Positions 1-11,625 of a stretch of 64,000 nucleotides of DNA are shown here, in pieces. Position numbers and translations under genes: made by a program. The first letter of the stretch is position 1, and each line of letters opens with the position of its first letter. The notes under the pieces are model-generated. The model made no database searches. It saw nothing but the letters and a program-made list of their open reading frames with translations, and was not told the DNA's origin. This stretch comes from Takakia lepidozioides (taxonomy: Eukaryota > Streptophyta > Takakiopsida > Takakiales > Takakiaceae), in the NCBI GenBank assembly GCA_030704615.1, contig CM060733.1, positions 53,322,001 to 53,386,000 of the forward strand, read 5' to 3'.

Positions 1-1950
1 ATGTGTTCATTCGTGTTTGAGGCACTTGGTGGCCATAGACCCGGCTATCTGTGTTTTCGACACAATAAAAATGTGAGGGAGAGAGCGAGGGAGCATAGGT
101 GAAGAGCAGAATAGGGGTCACTGCCATCGTGGAAGGGTGACTACAACTGTATTTCGGAGTGAGTTGATAGTGGTTTTCCATATTTACTATAGCAATAACT
201 TCATTAGTGTATTCTTCCCAGTATTCAGACCCAAGGAGGGGCAATTCAAGCCCCTCAATTTTGTCTGTACAATATCTCAGCTTGGTAATGAGTGTGAGAG
301 GCAGACAGAGAAAGCCTCAGGTACACAATCGAAGACAATTGTGCTATCTTGTGCCAGAGTAATGTAGGACTAATAAAGTGGTGTGGGCACTGCAGTCTGA
401 GCCAAATTGCTTTGTCCAAATTTTGAACTTCAAGAAAGAGGGGCAAAATGGAGAGGAAGACAGCCACATTGTCTTTATTGCTCTTAAGAACGTGACAGTT
501 GGGGAAGAATTGACGTGAGTGGATTCATCTTTCCCTGGGTAGATGTTGGACATCATACATCATCGAGATTCATTTGATGTATGTGAATTTTCTTTATTTT
601 GCAACGCAAAGATTTTGGGGTCCTTGGAGGTGAAGTCTGATAGTGAACTCAATTTTGACTCTGGTTAATATTGTGTTAACGTGACAGATTTGATGAGGAG
701 GATTCGCAGAAACGGAAATGGCTATTTCGGGCATCTAGGTGACGGCATCTTAAACTGAGCTTGGACTCCATCTCAGGGCCCACAAATTACATGTGGGCAA
801 GCACGACCGCCACACAGAATCAGAGGTCCTTCTGCAAATTTTTTCACACGCTAGAAATAAACTCTTGAAAGAAGTATCCATTCATTCCCTCCTTACACAT
901 GCATATTTTCAATGTACATGTAGAAATTAATATGCACAGTGCACCTTCATGCCTGTATACTTGGGAATCCCAACCTAGTAGGTAAGGATCAGCACACTAG
1001 CATTATAACCTAGACAAGCTTGCGGTGTCTGTACAGGTACATGTTGTGGCCTCAGATTTCGGCAACCCTACTTTAGCTAGTGATGACCCACAAATCCCTG
1101 TATATTTAAAGCCATAAGATATTGCATCCGATTGGATTTGGGTTGCCATACGAGAGAAGAGGTTTCTTTCCCAAGCTAGGATCCTGAATTTATGGTGAAA
1201 AACAAAGAACCCAGTAAATGTTCATTGTGACAAGTGGTTGTGACTTGATTCTGAGTCTCATGGTAAGGTCTCATTTTCTCTGGTGATTAAGAAGAACAAA
1301 CAAGAATTGCTTTGATTCTACATCGGTGCAATTTGATGTATAATTTTCCTTGGACAGTGTCCTTTGAGCCTTGACGCGAATGGCTCCTATTGTGAATAAT
1401 GGAATCAACTTTCATCCATAATAAAGCTGAAAATTCATCCATTTATTTCTCATAATATGTTGCTCAATAATAGAGATGTTACCGTCCATCATACATTATG
1501 GAAGGCACATCATACATCAAAAGCGAGGAGGTGACACCTGGGGAAGACACAAGATTTTGACACCTATGCATAGTCTCCTCTTTAGATTAAAAATGAGCCA
1601 ATAAAATAAAAATCCCAAGTTAGTTTGAAAAATAAGATGGACAATAGGCAAGTTGATCTATATAAGTTGGTCCAAATAAAATGTGGCGAGTGCATGTGTG
1701 GTGAATGTACACGGGGCTCACATGATGAATGAGTGTGCCCGGAATCTCCAAACCCTCAAGATTGTAAGGATGGGAAGATGGTACTCCTGTAGAGACTTTC
1801 GCATGTAGAGACTTGGGCTATCACAAAAAAAAAAAAACTGAGAGAACCTTAGTGTCAAGAGAGGGTGACAATACATATGTTTACAAGGACGAGGGGCTAA
1901 TTCGTCTTATTCTATACACCTTATACTACAACGGGCTCTTCATACCTATG
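1..1950. other. No gene recognised (AT-rich intergenic)
   Basis: Only short open frames without recognisable domains or splice logic are present (the longest is about 76 codons). The sequence is AT-rich and has no obvious repeat structure before about 1,960, where a repeat family that recurs at 4.5-5.3 kb begins. I see nothing in it that supports a gene. Confidence 0.5.
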
Positions 1951-1964
1951 TTTCTATTATACGA

Positions 1965-2465
1965 TGTATACCAGGGTAGCTCGTGCCGTTGGCCCATGTG
2001 TGAGGAATTGAAATTTAAGACCAAGTGCAATTTCCTATGTATCCAAGTGTGTCTCCCAAGTAGAGGCCCATGTGTCATTCCAACACTTCATTTTTTAATT
2101 TAGTTGAATTTTCAGCGACCAAAATTGTTCATTTTTCTATAATTCTTTGCCCGTAGGTCCAAATTTTGTGAAACCAAGTCAGTGCACCCCTACTCATCAA
2201 GGGCTTCCCAAGGGTACCAAAATCGTGGCCTCTATCTAAGCCCAAGTGCAACATCTAGTGTGCTTTCAACACTTGATTTTGTAATTTAGTTGAATTTTTC
2301 AGTGACCAAAATTGTATATAATTCCATAAGTCTCGGCCCGTAGGTCCAAATTTTGTGAAACTAAGTCGATGCACCCCTACTCATCGAGAGCTTTCCAATG
2401 GTACTAAAATCGTGGCCAGAGGCCCCGCGGTTTGGGAGATCTCAACGACACTACAAACAATATTG
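1965..2465 (+). repeat. Repeat block, SINE-like family, diverged copies
   Basis: Two diverged copies of motifs shared with 4.25-5.65 kb are present. One motif is a segment around 'gccgttggcccatgtgtg' and 'ccaagtgtgtctccc'. The other reads from 'cagcgaccaaaattg' through 'gaaaccaagtc.gtgcacccctactcatcgag.gctttcc' and ends near 2,460 in an A/C-rich tail. Internal duplication is visible, since the 'gtaggtccaaattttgtgaaac' motif occurs at about 2,155 and 2,340. It is read as degenerate copies of a short non-coding retroelement. Confidence 0.55.
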
Positions 2466-2679
2466 TGAACGCCAATGTTTAAAAAAAACCCAATTTACAT
2501 TTACGTCTACATGCACAAAAGATAAATGAAGGGCCAATCAATGTTCTAGGGAAGCCCACATCCAAGTGCGTCTCCAACGAGGCTTCGTATAGAAGACGAA
2601 GAAGACTCCAGCCAAAGCCAGCGTAACTAAAAGCCACTTTGTCTTGCGGGTACTGCCCACTTTCAAGGGTGATCTAAAC

Positions 2680-3205
2680 CAGTGTTGGGTGGTTACCCGC
2701 CGTGACCCAGGTTAACCGCCGGTTCAGGTTCAGGTTCACCGGAACCGGGCCCATTCCCGCATAACCTGACCCAGAAGCAGAACCTGCCAATGGGGATCGG
2801 CACATAACCGAACCGGCGGTTCGTGATGGGTCCCATTTTCTTCTACCAGTTTATTTAGAGTATTTTTGTTTGTTTGTTTTTGTGTTAGTGAAAACTAATA
2901 AAATCGTTGGATTTTAGTTCAAATATGTGAATACATTGCTATTTAATCTCCCGGACTGATAAAATATTTTAAATCTAATTAATTTTTATTTATTTTTATA
3001 TAAAAAACCGGAACCTGGAACCATGGTTTTTATCAGCAACTAACCGGTAACCGGAACCGCCCCCATGTTTAAAAGTTGGATCCGGAACCGGGCCGGAACC
3101 GGCTCAATAAGAAAAAAACTGAACCGGATCCAGAACCGTCTCTTGAAATAATTGTGGAACTGAAACCGAAGGGTCCTTCACAAATGCAAGAACCGCCCAA
3201 CACTG
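2680..3205. mobile_element. hAT-type MITE, copy 1 (526 bp)
   Basis: The terminal inverted repeats are CAGTGTTGGG at the left and CCCAACACTG at the right. The flanks are atctaaac (2672-2679) and gtctaaac (3206-3213), an 8-bp target duplication with one mismatch, as expected for hAT transposition. The interior has no transposase frame but is packed with short AACCGG/CCGGTT motifs in both orientations. The same ends and interior style recur at 9255-9602 and 62648-63283. The element is non-autonomous, and its transposase source is not in the window. Confidence 0.8.
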
Positions 3206-3213
3206 GTCTAAAC

Positions 3214-4217
3214 CAGTGTTGGATTGGTATATGTACTCGTATATGCCCTGGTATTAGATTTAAAGACCAGTCTGGTATCATTTGGGAGAATACTTGGTCA
3301 TATACCAGACCAGGCTGGTTTCAGTTTTTTCATAACCACGGCTTCCTCATTTACTCTGGTATGTGTACTATACTAATTTATGTATAAGGTAGTTACACCC
3401 AAATGTGAGCGCTTAAGCAGATATGCCCGTACAATTGGTGCAGTAAGGGGAAAAATTATATGACTGGATGAGCAATTGAACAAACAGCTTGTGGTTTGAA
3501 TTGCATGAATTTTGGACGAAGTGGCTAATTGATATATATTATCAAAGTGGCAGGGCACAAAAATGCTATGCCTGAGCTATAGAGGGTACCATAACTCACT
3601 GAAATATTATCTAATATGAAGCCTACATGTGACCTGATATGCACGAGATGTGCACTTGAAATGGCCCAATAACTCACCCAACAGCTCGGCCCACAAGAGC
3701 AAAAGGTATCCTATAAAAGGCCTCTATTTGGCAAATACGCTGGTCACAGTATTCAGTGCGTTTTTGTTCATCTAACAAAGCACCATGGGCCCACAATGCC
3801 CATGAAGGGACCTAAATCAGCCCCTTGGCAATAAGGTCGCCATTTAAGGGCAGGCGGGACCACTTTACACCCCAAAAATAGGGGTCCATTTTGAGACCTG
3901 CTCATATTTGGGTGTTTCTACCTTACATATGCCTACATACTTGTATTTATGTATATTTACTTCTTATGTGTATTGTATTCATTTTCACTTGATACTTGCT
4001 ATTTGATAAACTTGTAATTTCAAGATGGCTTTGGAATGATACCAGAATTGATATCTCATACAGCTTGTATTTGTGTGATACTCAAACTCATACCAATATC
4101 TGGAAAAAATATATATATCCACCATTATATAGACCAGACTAGTATGAAAGTATTGTGATACGTCTAGTACCAAGACCAGTCTGGTATGTCCCTAAATCTG
4201 ATACCAGAACAACACTG
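3214..4217. mobile_element. hAT-type element, second subfamily (about 1.0 kb)
   Basis: It starts CAGTGTTGGATTGGTAT and ends ATACCAGAACAACACTG, so the termini are inverted (CAGTGTTG..TGGTAT) but differ from copy 1. It abuts copy 1 with only the 8-bp gtctaaac between them and is followed by gtccaaac (4218-4225), a near-identical 8-mer. The order is therefore 8-mer, element, 8-mer, element, 8-mer. The interior is AT-rich with many 'accagactggt' motifs and no credible coding frame. Confidence 0.65.
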
Positions 4218-4249
4218 GTCCAAACTGGCTTCATTTATTGATATATCCA

Positions 4250-4470
4250 ATCATTGTCCGTGGAAAGCCCACTTTGCTATTTTCCACGAATTTCTAACGA
4301 CCAAAAGTACTTGAAATTCCACATCTCACTTCCAAAAATCATGAGACCAAGTCGGTGCACCCCTCTTCATCGAGGGCTTTCCAACGGTACCAAGCACCGG
4401 GGCTGGCGCCCCGTGGTTTGGGAGATCTCAACGCTACAAAACAAAATAAAACAAACAAACTACCTTGCTT
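4250..4470 (+). mobile_element. SINE-like repeat with (CAAAA)-type tail, copy a
   Basis: The unit runs from 'gtggaaagcccactttgc' through 'ttgaaattccacatctcac', 'atgagaccaagtcggtgcac' and 'gagggctttccaacggtacc' to 'gagatctcaacgctac', then an A-rich (C/T)AAA tail. The same unit recurs at about 4,990-5,215, 5,420-5,650 and, inverted, at 11,410-11,620. Each copy ends in a similar tail, the mark of a short retroposed element. I did not identify a Pol III promoter within the unit itself. Confidence 0.6.
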
Positions 4471-4484
4471 CATATATTGACTAG

Positions 4485-4965
4485 GGTAGCCTGTGCCGTT
4501 GGCCCAAGTGTCTAACTCATCTAAGTCCAAGTGCAATCCCCTATATATCCAAGTGTGTCTCCTATGTCGAGGCCCAAATGCGACCTCGAGGGTAGCCTGT
4601 CTTTGGCCCATGTGTGAAGAATTGAAATCTAAGACCAAGTGCAATTTCTTTTGTATCCCAGTGCATCTCCTATGTCGAGGCCTAAGTGCGACCTCTAGTG
4701 TAGCCTATGCCGTTGGCCCATGTGTGAAAAATTGAAATCTAAGCCCAAGTGCAATCTTCTATTCATGTATCCAAGTGCATCTCCCATATAGAGGCCCAAT
4801 TGTCCAATGTCATCTAAGCCCAAGTCCAATCTCCTATGTATCCAAGGGCGTCTCCCATATGCGTCTCATATGTCGAGGCCCATCTAAGCCTAGTGTGCAA
4901 TCTCCTATGTCATATAAGTCCAAATGCATTTTTTTTTTACACCAGATTTGAACCAGAGACCTTTC
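4485..4965. repeat. Tandemly repeated non-coding block
   Basis: Short motifs such as 'gtgccgttggcccatgtgtg', 'aatctaagcccaagtgcaat' and 'gtctcctatgtcgaggcc' recur four or more times with drift in spacing. The same motifs follow the SINE-like tail at 5,228-5,300 and appear inverted near 12,000-12,086. This suggests one larger composite repeat. No coding potential is recognised. Confidence 0.55.
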
Positions 4966-4989
4966 CCTTGATATCTCTCATGTCGAGGC

Positions 4990-5215
4990 TCCAACCATTG
5001 TCCCAGGAATGCCCACTTTGCTATTTTTCGAGAATTTCCAGCGACCCAAAGTACTTGAAATTCCACATCTCTCACACTGCAGGTCCAAAAATCATGAGAC
5101 CAAGCCCGTGCACCTCTCCTCGTCGAGGGCTTTCCAATGGTACCAAGCACCAGGGTTGGGGCCTCGCAGTTTGGGACATCTCAACGTGACAAAACAAAAC
5201 AAACAAACTGGCTTC
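4990..5215 (+). mobile_element. SINE-like repeat, copy b
   Basis: This is a copy of the unit at 4,250-4,470, with the same order of motifs, ending 'ctcaacgtgacaaaacaaaacaaac'. Immediately upstream (about 4,925-4,990) lies a T-run followed by 'gatttgaaccagagacctttccc'. On the minus strand this reads as a tRNA B-box (GGTTCAAATC) followed by an A-tail, so a tRNA-derived module may be attached. Confidence 0.6.
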
Positions 5216-5344
5216 CTTCATATATTGACTAGGGTATCCTGTGTCGTTGCCCCAAGTGTCTAGTGTCATCTAAGACCAAGTGCAATCTCCTATGTATCCA
5301 GAGACCCTGCAGTTTGGGAGAGATCTAGGCCGGTAGCATAATAT

Positions 5345-5655
5345 TTTTTTTTCCATAGAGCCTACGACCATATTTGAACCGCAGATCTTTCCCTTGATAT
5401 CTCTCCTCTCCAGGCTCCAACCATTGTCCCAGGAATTCCCACTTTGCTATTTTTCGGGAATTTCCAGCGACCCAAAGTACTTGGAATTCCACATCTCCCA
5501 CACCGCAGGTCCAAAATCATGAGACCAAGCCCGTGCACCCTCCTCGTCGAGGGCTTTCCAATGGTACCAAGCCCAGGGCTGGGGCCTCGTAGTTGGGGAC
5601 ATCTCACATCTGCAAACCAACAAACAAAACAAAACAAAACAAAACAAACGTCTCA
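5345..5655 (+). mobile_element. SINE-like repeat, copy c, with upstream tRNA-like module
   Basis: This is the best-preserved copy. A T-run and 'atttgaaccgcagatctttcc' (minus-strand B-box GGTTCAAAT) precede 'ctccaaccattgtcccagg', the common unit, and a clear tail of repeated caaaa to about 5,650. The upstream order matches copy b, so the two parts probably moved together. Confidence 0.6.
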
Positions 5656-5834
5656 CTTCATATATTGATGACGCCTCTTGAAGGAAATGTAATTTATGAT
5701 TTCTCTTGACCCCAAAAGACTTCTACCTTCCAGCACGAAAGTGGACACATTTGTGACACCAATCAATGGATAGGACCCACAACCACTTCCAAGGTGATAT
5801 GTGCCAATTACCACAACTACAATTTGGTTGTCCA

Positions 5835-6125
5835 TTATGTGATACATTGGTTCATGTCTATGCACCACTGCCGAATCTCCTGTTTCACAAATGTGTTACG
5901 GTTGGGGAAAGTCCGTTTGATCTCATTCCAAACCAGGAAGTGATCAGAGGTATCTAAATCAGGTCTGTCAAACAACACATTGGTACACTGTGGAAATAAA
6001 TTCTTGTCCACTATGATATAATCGAGAATAAATCGTTCCCTGGTGCTAAGTGAAAGTGGGTTGCAACAATGGGCAGTCGATGGCCTCTCTTGCCCAAGCC
6101 AAAGGACGTAAGGGGACATGTACAC
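5835..6125 (-). pseudogene. LINE-type endonuclease fragment (EEP fold C-terminal part)
   Basis: A minus-strand open frame of 96 codons contains ERFILDYIIVDK, a hydrophobic spacer, then DLDTSDHFLVWNEIK. This is the closing part of the exonuclease-endonuclease-phosphatase fold: IDYI strand, then a (T)SDH catalytic motif followed by a hydrophobic strand. Such domains are found in LINE retrotransposons and related plant endonucleases. The rest of the fold and any reverse transcriptase are absent nearby, so I read it as a scrap of a dead LINE. A host EEP-family pseudogene is the alternative. Confidence 0.5.
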
Positions 6126-6219
6126 ATGCGAACTGCAAGACCATCTTCAACATGAATTTTAAGTGGTCCAACCACTAGGTATTCCAAGTTATTTATATTG
6201 TCTTTATTCTTCATGTTTC

Positions 6220-8620
6220 CTGATTTAATTATGCCCTATGATTGTTGGGGGAATGCAGAAGAAGAAGGCCTGCAAGCCCTTCTCTTTGCGGACTTGGGCA
6301 AGCGCCACCGCAGCATGATGTCAGGACCGCTTCAGAAGGAAAAAATATGAGCCGGGTAATATGCACCATCCTTGATGTCCCATGTGTAGGTTAAAACTAG
6401 CTTGGTTTCCAAAATTGCGTTTCTCATTTTTTATTGCTTGGAGGAAGGTGGACCTTCTTGTGGGCAGTGCATATGCAGGAGGTCCTTGTGTGTAGACATG
6501 ACCTATTCTCATGTATGTGTGTGTGTGTCAAGGGAGCTGCAAAGTCCATGGCATCCCACTTGTCTGGCGCCATGGAGAACAAATTGGCAAAGACAGCCGA
6601 AATGGAGAAGTTTGTTATGACGAAAATTCCAAGAATGGAGCAACAATTGACCGAAGTCTTGAAACTACTGTAGGCTTAGATAGGGGCTACAAAAGGTCAT
6701 AGGATGATGGAGCCGCCTGCCGACGCCACGCAAGGTAGCACCGAGGTAATACCACCTCATCTTACAATATTGACTTCTTATTTCCTCAACAATAACAATA
6801 CCGACAAGTCCATGCCCCTCCCTCACAATCCATATAATTGAATAATTTGCATTCTTCCATGACCATTTGCTAATTCATCTTGAGGGTGGGTTCCCATAAG
6901 TATGACCTATCTACAAAGTGATTAATTGTCTACTTTCACTCTTGCATTTGTTAATTATAACATGACGATCGGCACGAAGATATGTTGTGATGGAGGTATG
7001 TAATAGTTTTAGGTCTTATTTCAAAACATTAATATTGTGGCTATGGACCTGATCCTGACACGTGTAATAATAGTAGTCCATGGTCGAGTAGTGTGCCGAA
7101 CTGAAGTGTCCTCTTGCAATTCCTTCGTGTAGCTCTTGCATCACTGTTTTGGCTTGTTTTTTGTTCACACATCTTCTCATTGCTTTTCATTGGTGATAGA
7201 CTACTAATTGTAGTTCTCTCCACGGCCCAGAGAAATCATGAGCTTGGAGTGGTTGCTTTGTTTGCTTGCGGCAATTGTTCTTTGCTTGTTGTTCTTCTAT
7301 TGTTTTCTCTAGAGCTTCCCCCTAGGCGGACAAGTACTGGGTGCTACCCTATCACTCTGATGTGAGCCTTCATGGCCTCCTTCATGGTTATTTTTTCCAT
7401 GGTTTCGTAATATGACTTCAAGGGCTTCCTCTCCTTTCCGTTTTAAGAAAAATAAAATACTAAAATACTAAAAAAGTGATTTATATATGTATTTGTTGGC
7501 TCTTCCCTTAAGAGGAGACCACGCATCAGTGCCAAAATGGGAGAAGATCCTGATGCACTTTCACCAGTAAACACCCAAACATAACATATAAACCTTCACT
7601 AGTTAGCATTGCTCTTGATATGAATGAGCATCAAATATTAATTTGTATTGTTATTAAAATTTTGAATTTTGAAAAATTGTAAGAATAAGAGCAAGGTTTA
7701 ATTTCCTTCATATCTATATATAACGTCAGTGGGCATTCTGATTTTCTATAGCTCAAAGAAAAAATTAAAAGAAAGTTGCAGAGTTTTTTTTTTTTGCAGG
7801 GAAAACGTGTGTTGTACGGGGATGCAGAATGGCAGCATCTCCATGCACAAACCCTATTGAAGGCATAGAATGCTCACTAGCACTCCACCATGAAGAAACT
7901 TATCAACCTGTTGATATTTCAGGCACTAAGGTGTAATGTGGAGCATGAAGCAACGTTGACGATGAATTTTAAAGATCTTTCACAATGTTTGGATAGCCGC
8001 AATCACAAGGTTAATTGGTTTTCTCAATATATGACAAAGAGAAGTTTTTCTGTCCTGTAAATGTGGACTCTTTCTCCGCCCTTTACTGTTTCTGTTATTG
8101 TTGTTCCCCGCCTCCAAAGCGACCACCTGGAAATCAAAAATTGCACTTTTTTCTTGGCGCCATGTTTATAGTTAGGTTCTGTAGGGACGGTAGAAAAATT
8201 GAAAAGTGCATCCTGAAACTTTGCATTTCAGGTCCAAACTTTGTTGAGCCAACTTGCATTTTCGGGAGGTCCTTCGAAAATTTGGTGGCCATTCCATAGT
8301 AGTGTGTACTGAAGATTGTTCTTAAACCTGTCAACTGCGATACAAAACTTATTAAACCTGTGCGTCTTACCTCACAGCCCAATTATCCTCCTATCTCCCT
8401 ATCTTCCTCAGGGTGATGAGAGCCGAGAGTTCACAAAATGGGATGACCATCAAAAGTTCACCCCTACCTGCATATGTGTTAGAGTCAAGATTGTTATGTC
8501 CTTACATGCTTATCTTTATCCTAAGTAGGGACATGTTGATGTCAGGTGGTGGCGAGGTTGCCCTGATATTGTGCTATGTAGACTTAGACCACAACTTGGA
8601 AAGCTTTTTCTGCTCTGTTA
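6220..8620. other. No gene recognised
   Basis: Scattered short frames occur. One at 6,434-6,673 ends in a lysine/glutamate-rich helix-like tail (MENKLAKTAEMEKF.. EQQLTEVLKLL). It could be a retroelement gag remnant, but nothing confirms it. The 7.4-8.0 kb part is AT-rich. I see no splice-consistent gene. Confidence 0.4.
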
Positions 8621-8625
8621 CAAAA

Positions 8626-10390
8626 CCATGTGTTTATAATTATCTGCTCCTTGAAAATATAAGATTATTGCACGTTTGGCCACAAAAGGAGGTTAGGTTT
8701 TCTTATGGACCTCTTACTACTATGTGTAGGGGGTTTGTGACGTCTAAATGCTCCCACTAGGAAAGTTGTGATGGAAACATTGTGAGTCAATCTACGACTT
8801 CGGTAGAATATAGTTACAGATGAATTTAGGCTTGTACAAGGTCACAAACTACATACTATTGCAATTACAAGGCACTGCAACATATTGTTACATGTTCTTG
8901 CAGTTATCTTGCAACATTTTTTCATCGTTTTTTTTTTGGGCGAATTTTCGTCAAATGGCGACCTCAAAAATAGAAAAGAATTTTCCGTAGCAAATTCCAT
9001 GTTTTTTCATGGATGAAATCGCCAAATTTCTCCCAAAAAAATTAAAAATTATGGATGAATTTGCCAAATATGGATGAGAAGAATGGATGAAAGTATGGAT
9101 GTGGATGATTCTGTCCTAATTTGAATGGATGAACAAAATATATGCCTAATTTTTGCAAAACTCTGTAGCCGCTCGTGTTATTTTCCGATTTTTTTTTTAA
9201 AAACTCTGATGGTTAGGGCATAATACCATTTCATTAGTAGTTATGGGTCCAAAACAATGTTGGGAGGTTCTTTGATTCAGCTACAAACCCCCGGAGGTTA
9301 GATCAAGAAGGTTACATGGATACATAATCCCGGTTCTAAAAAAAGCAAAGAACCGGCAAAGGCTCAAACCGCCGGTGACGTAGTTTTGAGATAACCAGCC
9401 TGAAAATCGTCAAAGATCCGCCAAAGACCCGCTGGTTATTTGATGAAAACCGCCGGTTCTTTTAGGTTCTTGCAATTAACCGAACCGATGGTTCTTTCCA
9501 TAAAAAATATCTGAAAAAACCGAGGAGGTTCTTTTGATCCTAAGATTTGGTGAAAACCAGAACCGGAGGTTATGAAAGAAATCAAATAACCGCCCAACAC
9601 TGGTCCAAAACCCTACAAATGTGTTGGATGTCAAACAAGCATCAATATGTGGCCTAAAGGTTACAAGACCTCCTTACAACTTATGAGTTAAGACGGAGAT
9701 GGGTCGTACATCAATTTGCGACCCTTAAGGAGTTGCAAAATAGCCATCATCCAAGCTGATTGCATCGCTTACAGTAGTTTGCGACCCCAAGAAATCAAGA
9801 TCAGAACCCATGCCAACGCAATACTACTATAAATACATGCTACAACTGTTAGACATTGCAACAAAATTGTCTAAGATTAAAGAAGTCTATTGCGACTATT
9901 AATTTCCGTTGCAAAAAGGTTAACACTTAACACCAAAAAGTTAACATTATAATTTTAATTAAGTTAATGGTATTTGTTGAACACATGTCCATTTGTCAAT
10001 CTTATCAGTTGAGACGGCTCTCCTTACCAATCACAGCTATATATATATATATATATATTCGTGGATAGCAACAAAAAATGTTGTAGAGTGTTTTGTGACA
10101 TTATGGGGTTGCAGTTGAATCAACGTAGATTGGGACATATTTCATCATCATAATTCAATTTTTTTGCAACCCCGAAAGTCACAGATTTGCTTGAGGGTTC
10201 GCAAATTTGCGACGGCCTAAGTGCGACGGAAAAGACGTCGCAGACTGGATCTTATGGGGGGGGGGGGGGGGGGCAAACCCCTCTTAAATGGAATAGATTA
10301 TGTTTTCCACCCATGCTACACTTTTGCTCAAGGAGAGCCTAGACAACAAGATAGAACGACGAATGCTTTCATCTACAATTGGTTTCGTAT
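8626..10390 (+). repeat. Segmental duplication, copy A
   Basis: This region aligns by eye with 14,503-15,828. Shared landmarks are 'gcacgtttggccacaaaa', 'ctcccactaggaaagttgtg', 'ggtcgtacatcaatttgcgac', 'tgtccatttgtcaatcttat', and the end near 'gatcttatggg.. ccctcttaaatggaatag'. Copy A carries two extra insertions relative to copy B: about 8,925-9,200 (AT-rich) and the hAT MITE at 9,255-9,602. Confidence 0.75.
9255..9602. mobile_element. hAT-type MITE, copy 3 (348 bp) with perfect 8-bp duplication
   Basis: It begins CAATGTTGGGAGGTT and ends AACCGCCCAACACTG. Both sides are flanked by gtccaaaa (9247-9254 and 9603-9610), a perfect 8-bp target duplication. The paralogous segment at about 14,888 reads 'ggatccaaaaccatact' with no insert, which is the pre-insertion site. 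The interior is AACCGG-rich like copies 1 and 4, and it is non-coding. Confidence 0.85.
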
Positions 10391-10792
10391 ATTTTGGGAG
10401 TAGCACAACTGAAGCCCTAAACTTGTACCGGGCTTGTCAAAGTGCTCATCCTGGGAATTGGCCATTAAGGGAGAGAAACGTTCTTTTGCAAGCATACAAT
10501 TATATGTTGGTCAGAGCGAATGGTTATGAAATGATATTGTCAAGGGATTGGACTTTTCTCTTGAAGCGAGAAGACCCATATTTGTATATCAGTGAGGGGA
10601 TCTTGTGGACTGGGACAGTCCGACATTGGTTACTGCCCTTGCTTGGCTGATAGAGTCAGCTTTAATGGATGACAAGAGCTCATTCGAACTTGCAATGGGT
10701 TTGGATATGTTTTCTCCCTCAGACCGGGGAGGCGATGACGGAGCATGATCTAGCCAAGACCCAAGTGACCATGATAGTGATCCAAGTTATCG

Positions 10793-10945
10793 ACCCCGGA
10801 GCAGAAATAACGATCCAGATTATCAACCTTGGAGGAGATATAACGATCTAGATTATCCACCCCGGAGGAGATATAACGATCTAGATTATCCACCCCGGAG
10901 GAGATATAACGATATAGATTATCTACCCCGGAGGAGATATGAGTG
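10793..10945 (+). repeat. 33-bp minisatellite, about 4-5 units
   Basis: The unit contains 'ccccggaggagatataacg' followed by 'atctagattatcca'. Spacing is 33 bp, so each unit encodes the same 11 residues (roughly PPRRRYNDLDY) in one frame. The first units are diverged and the last two are nearly identical, consistent with recent slippage inside a coding sequence. Confidence 0.75.
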
Positions 10946-11409
10946 ACCAAGTGCCCCTAGGGAAAGGTAAAATTGAGCCATTGATGAGTTAACAAAGAGG
11001 AGGAAATGCATTCAAAATAAACATTGTGATTGGGCCTCTAGTTTTACCCATCTCAACCTGGAAAGACATGTATCAATTGCAGCTGGCCTTTGTGTACCGA
11101 GACTACATCAGGAAGGAGTGAGTGGAAACTTGCACATTATTTAGTAATATCTAATATTATGTTATCTAATTACATGACAAGGAGTGATATGATGAAGGAG
11201 ACAGATTCATGCATGTTGCATTTGGGGAGGCACCCCTTTGCTGTGGGATGGAGCGGGGCTGCCGTACATGGCAAGGTTGAGGGCCACCGGGTGGTAGTCA
11301 AACTCGCACCGAAAGGTTCAAAATGTACAATGGTAAGCCTTTTTGCTGGCATCTCCTTCTTTCAGAAATTTGTTCTATTTTAGTTCTGCTAGCTCATATC
11401 AATATATGA

Positions 11410-11625
11410 AGCAAGACGTTTGTTTGTTTGTTTTGTTTTGTTTTGTAGCATCGTTGAGATAACCACGGGGCCAGGTGCTTGGTGCCGATGGAAAGCCCTC
11501 GATGAGAACGGGTGCACCGGCTTGGTCTCATGATTTTGGATCCGCGGTGTGGGAAATATCGAATTTCAAGTACTTCAGTCGCTAGAAATTCGGGAAAAAT
11601 ATCAAAGTGGGCTTTCCTGGTAAAG
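11410..11625 (-). mobile_element. SINE-like repeat, inverted copy
   Basis: On the plus strand it starts with repeats of 'gtttgttttg' (the tail in reverse) and then runs through 'ggtgcttggtgccgatgg', 'aaagccctcgatgag', 'gcttggtctcatgatttt' and 'gctagaaattcggg'. This is the reverse of the 4.25-5.65 kb unit. It lies between the two kinase-like coding islands. A partial inverted copy of the companion block sits at about 11,990-12,086. Confidence 0.65.

Noticed and set aside
10221-10403. Basic frame with a glycine run (MRRKRRRRLDLMGGGGGG)
   Set aside because: The glycines come from an 18-base poly(G) run, and the region is part of a non-coding duplication.
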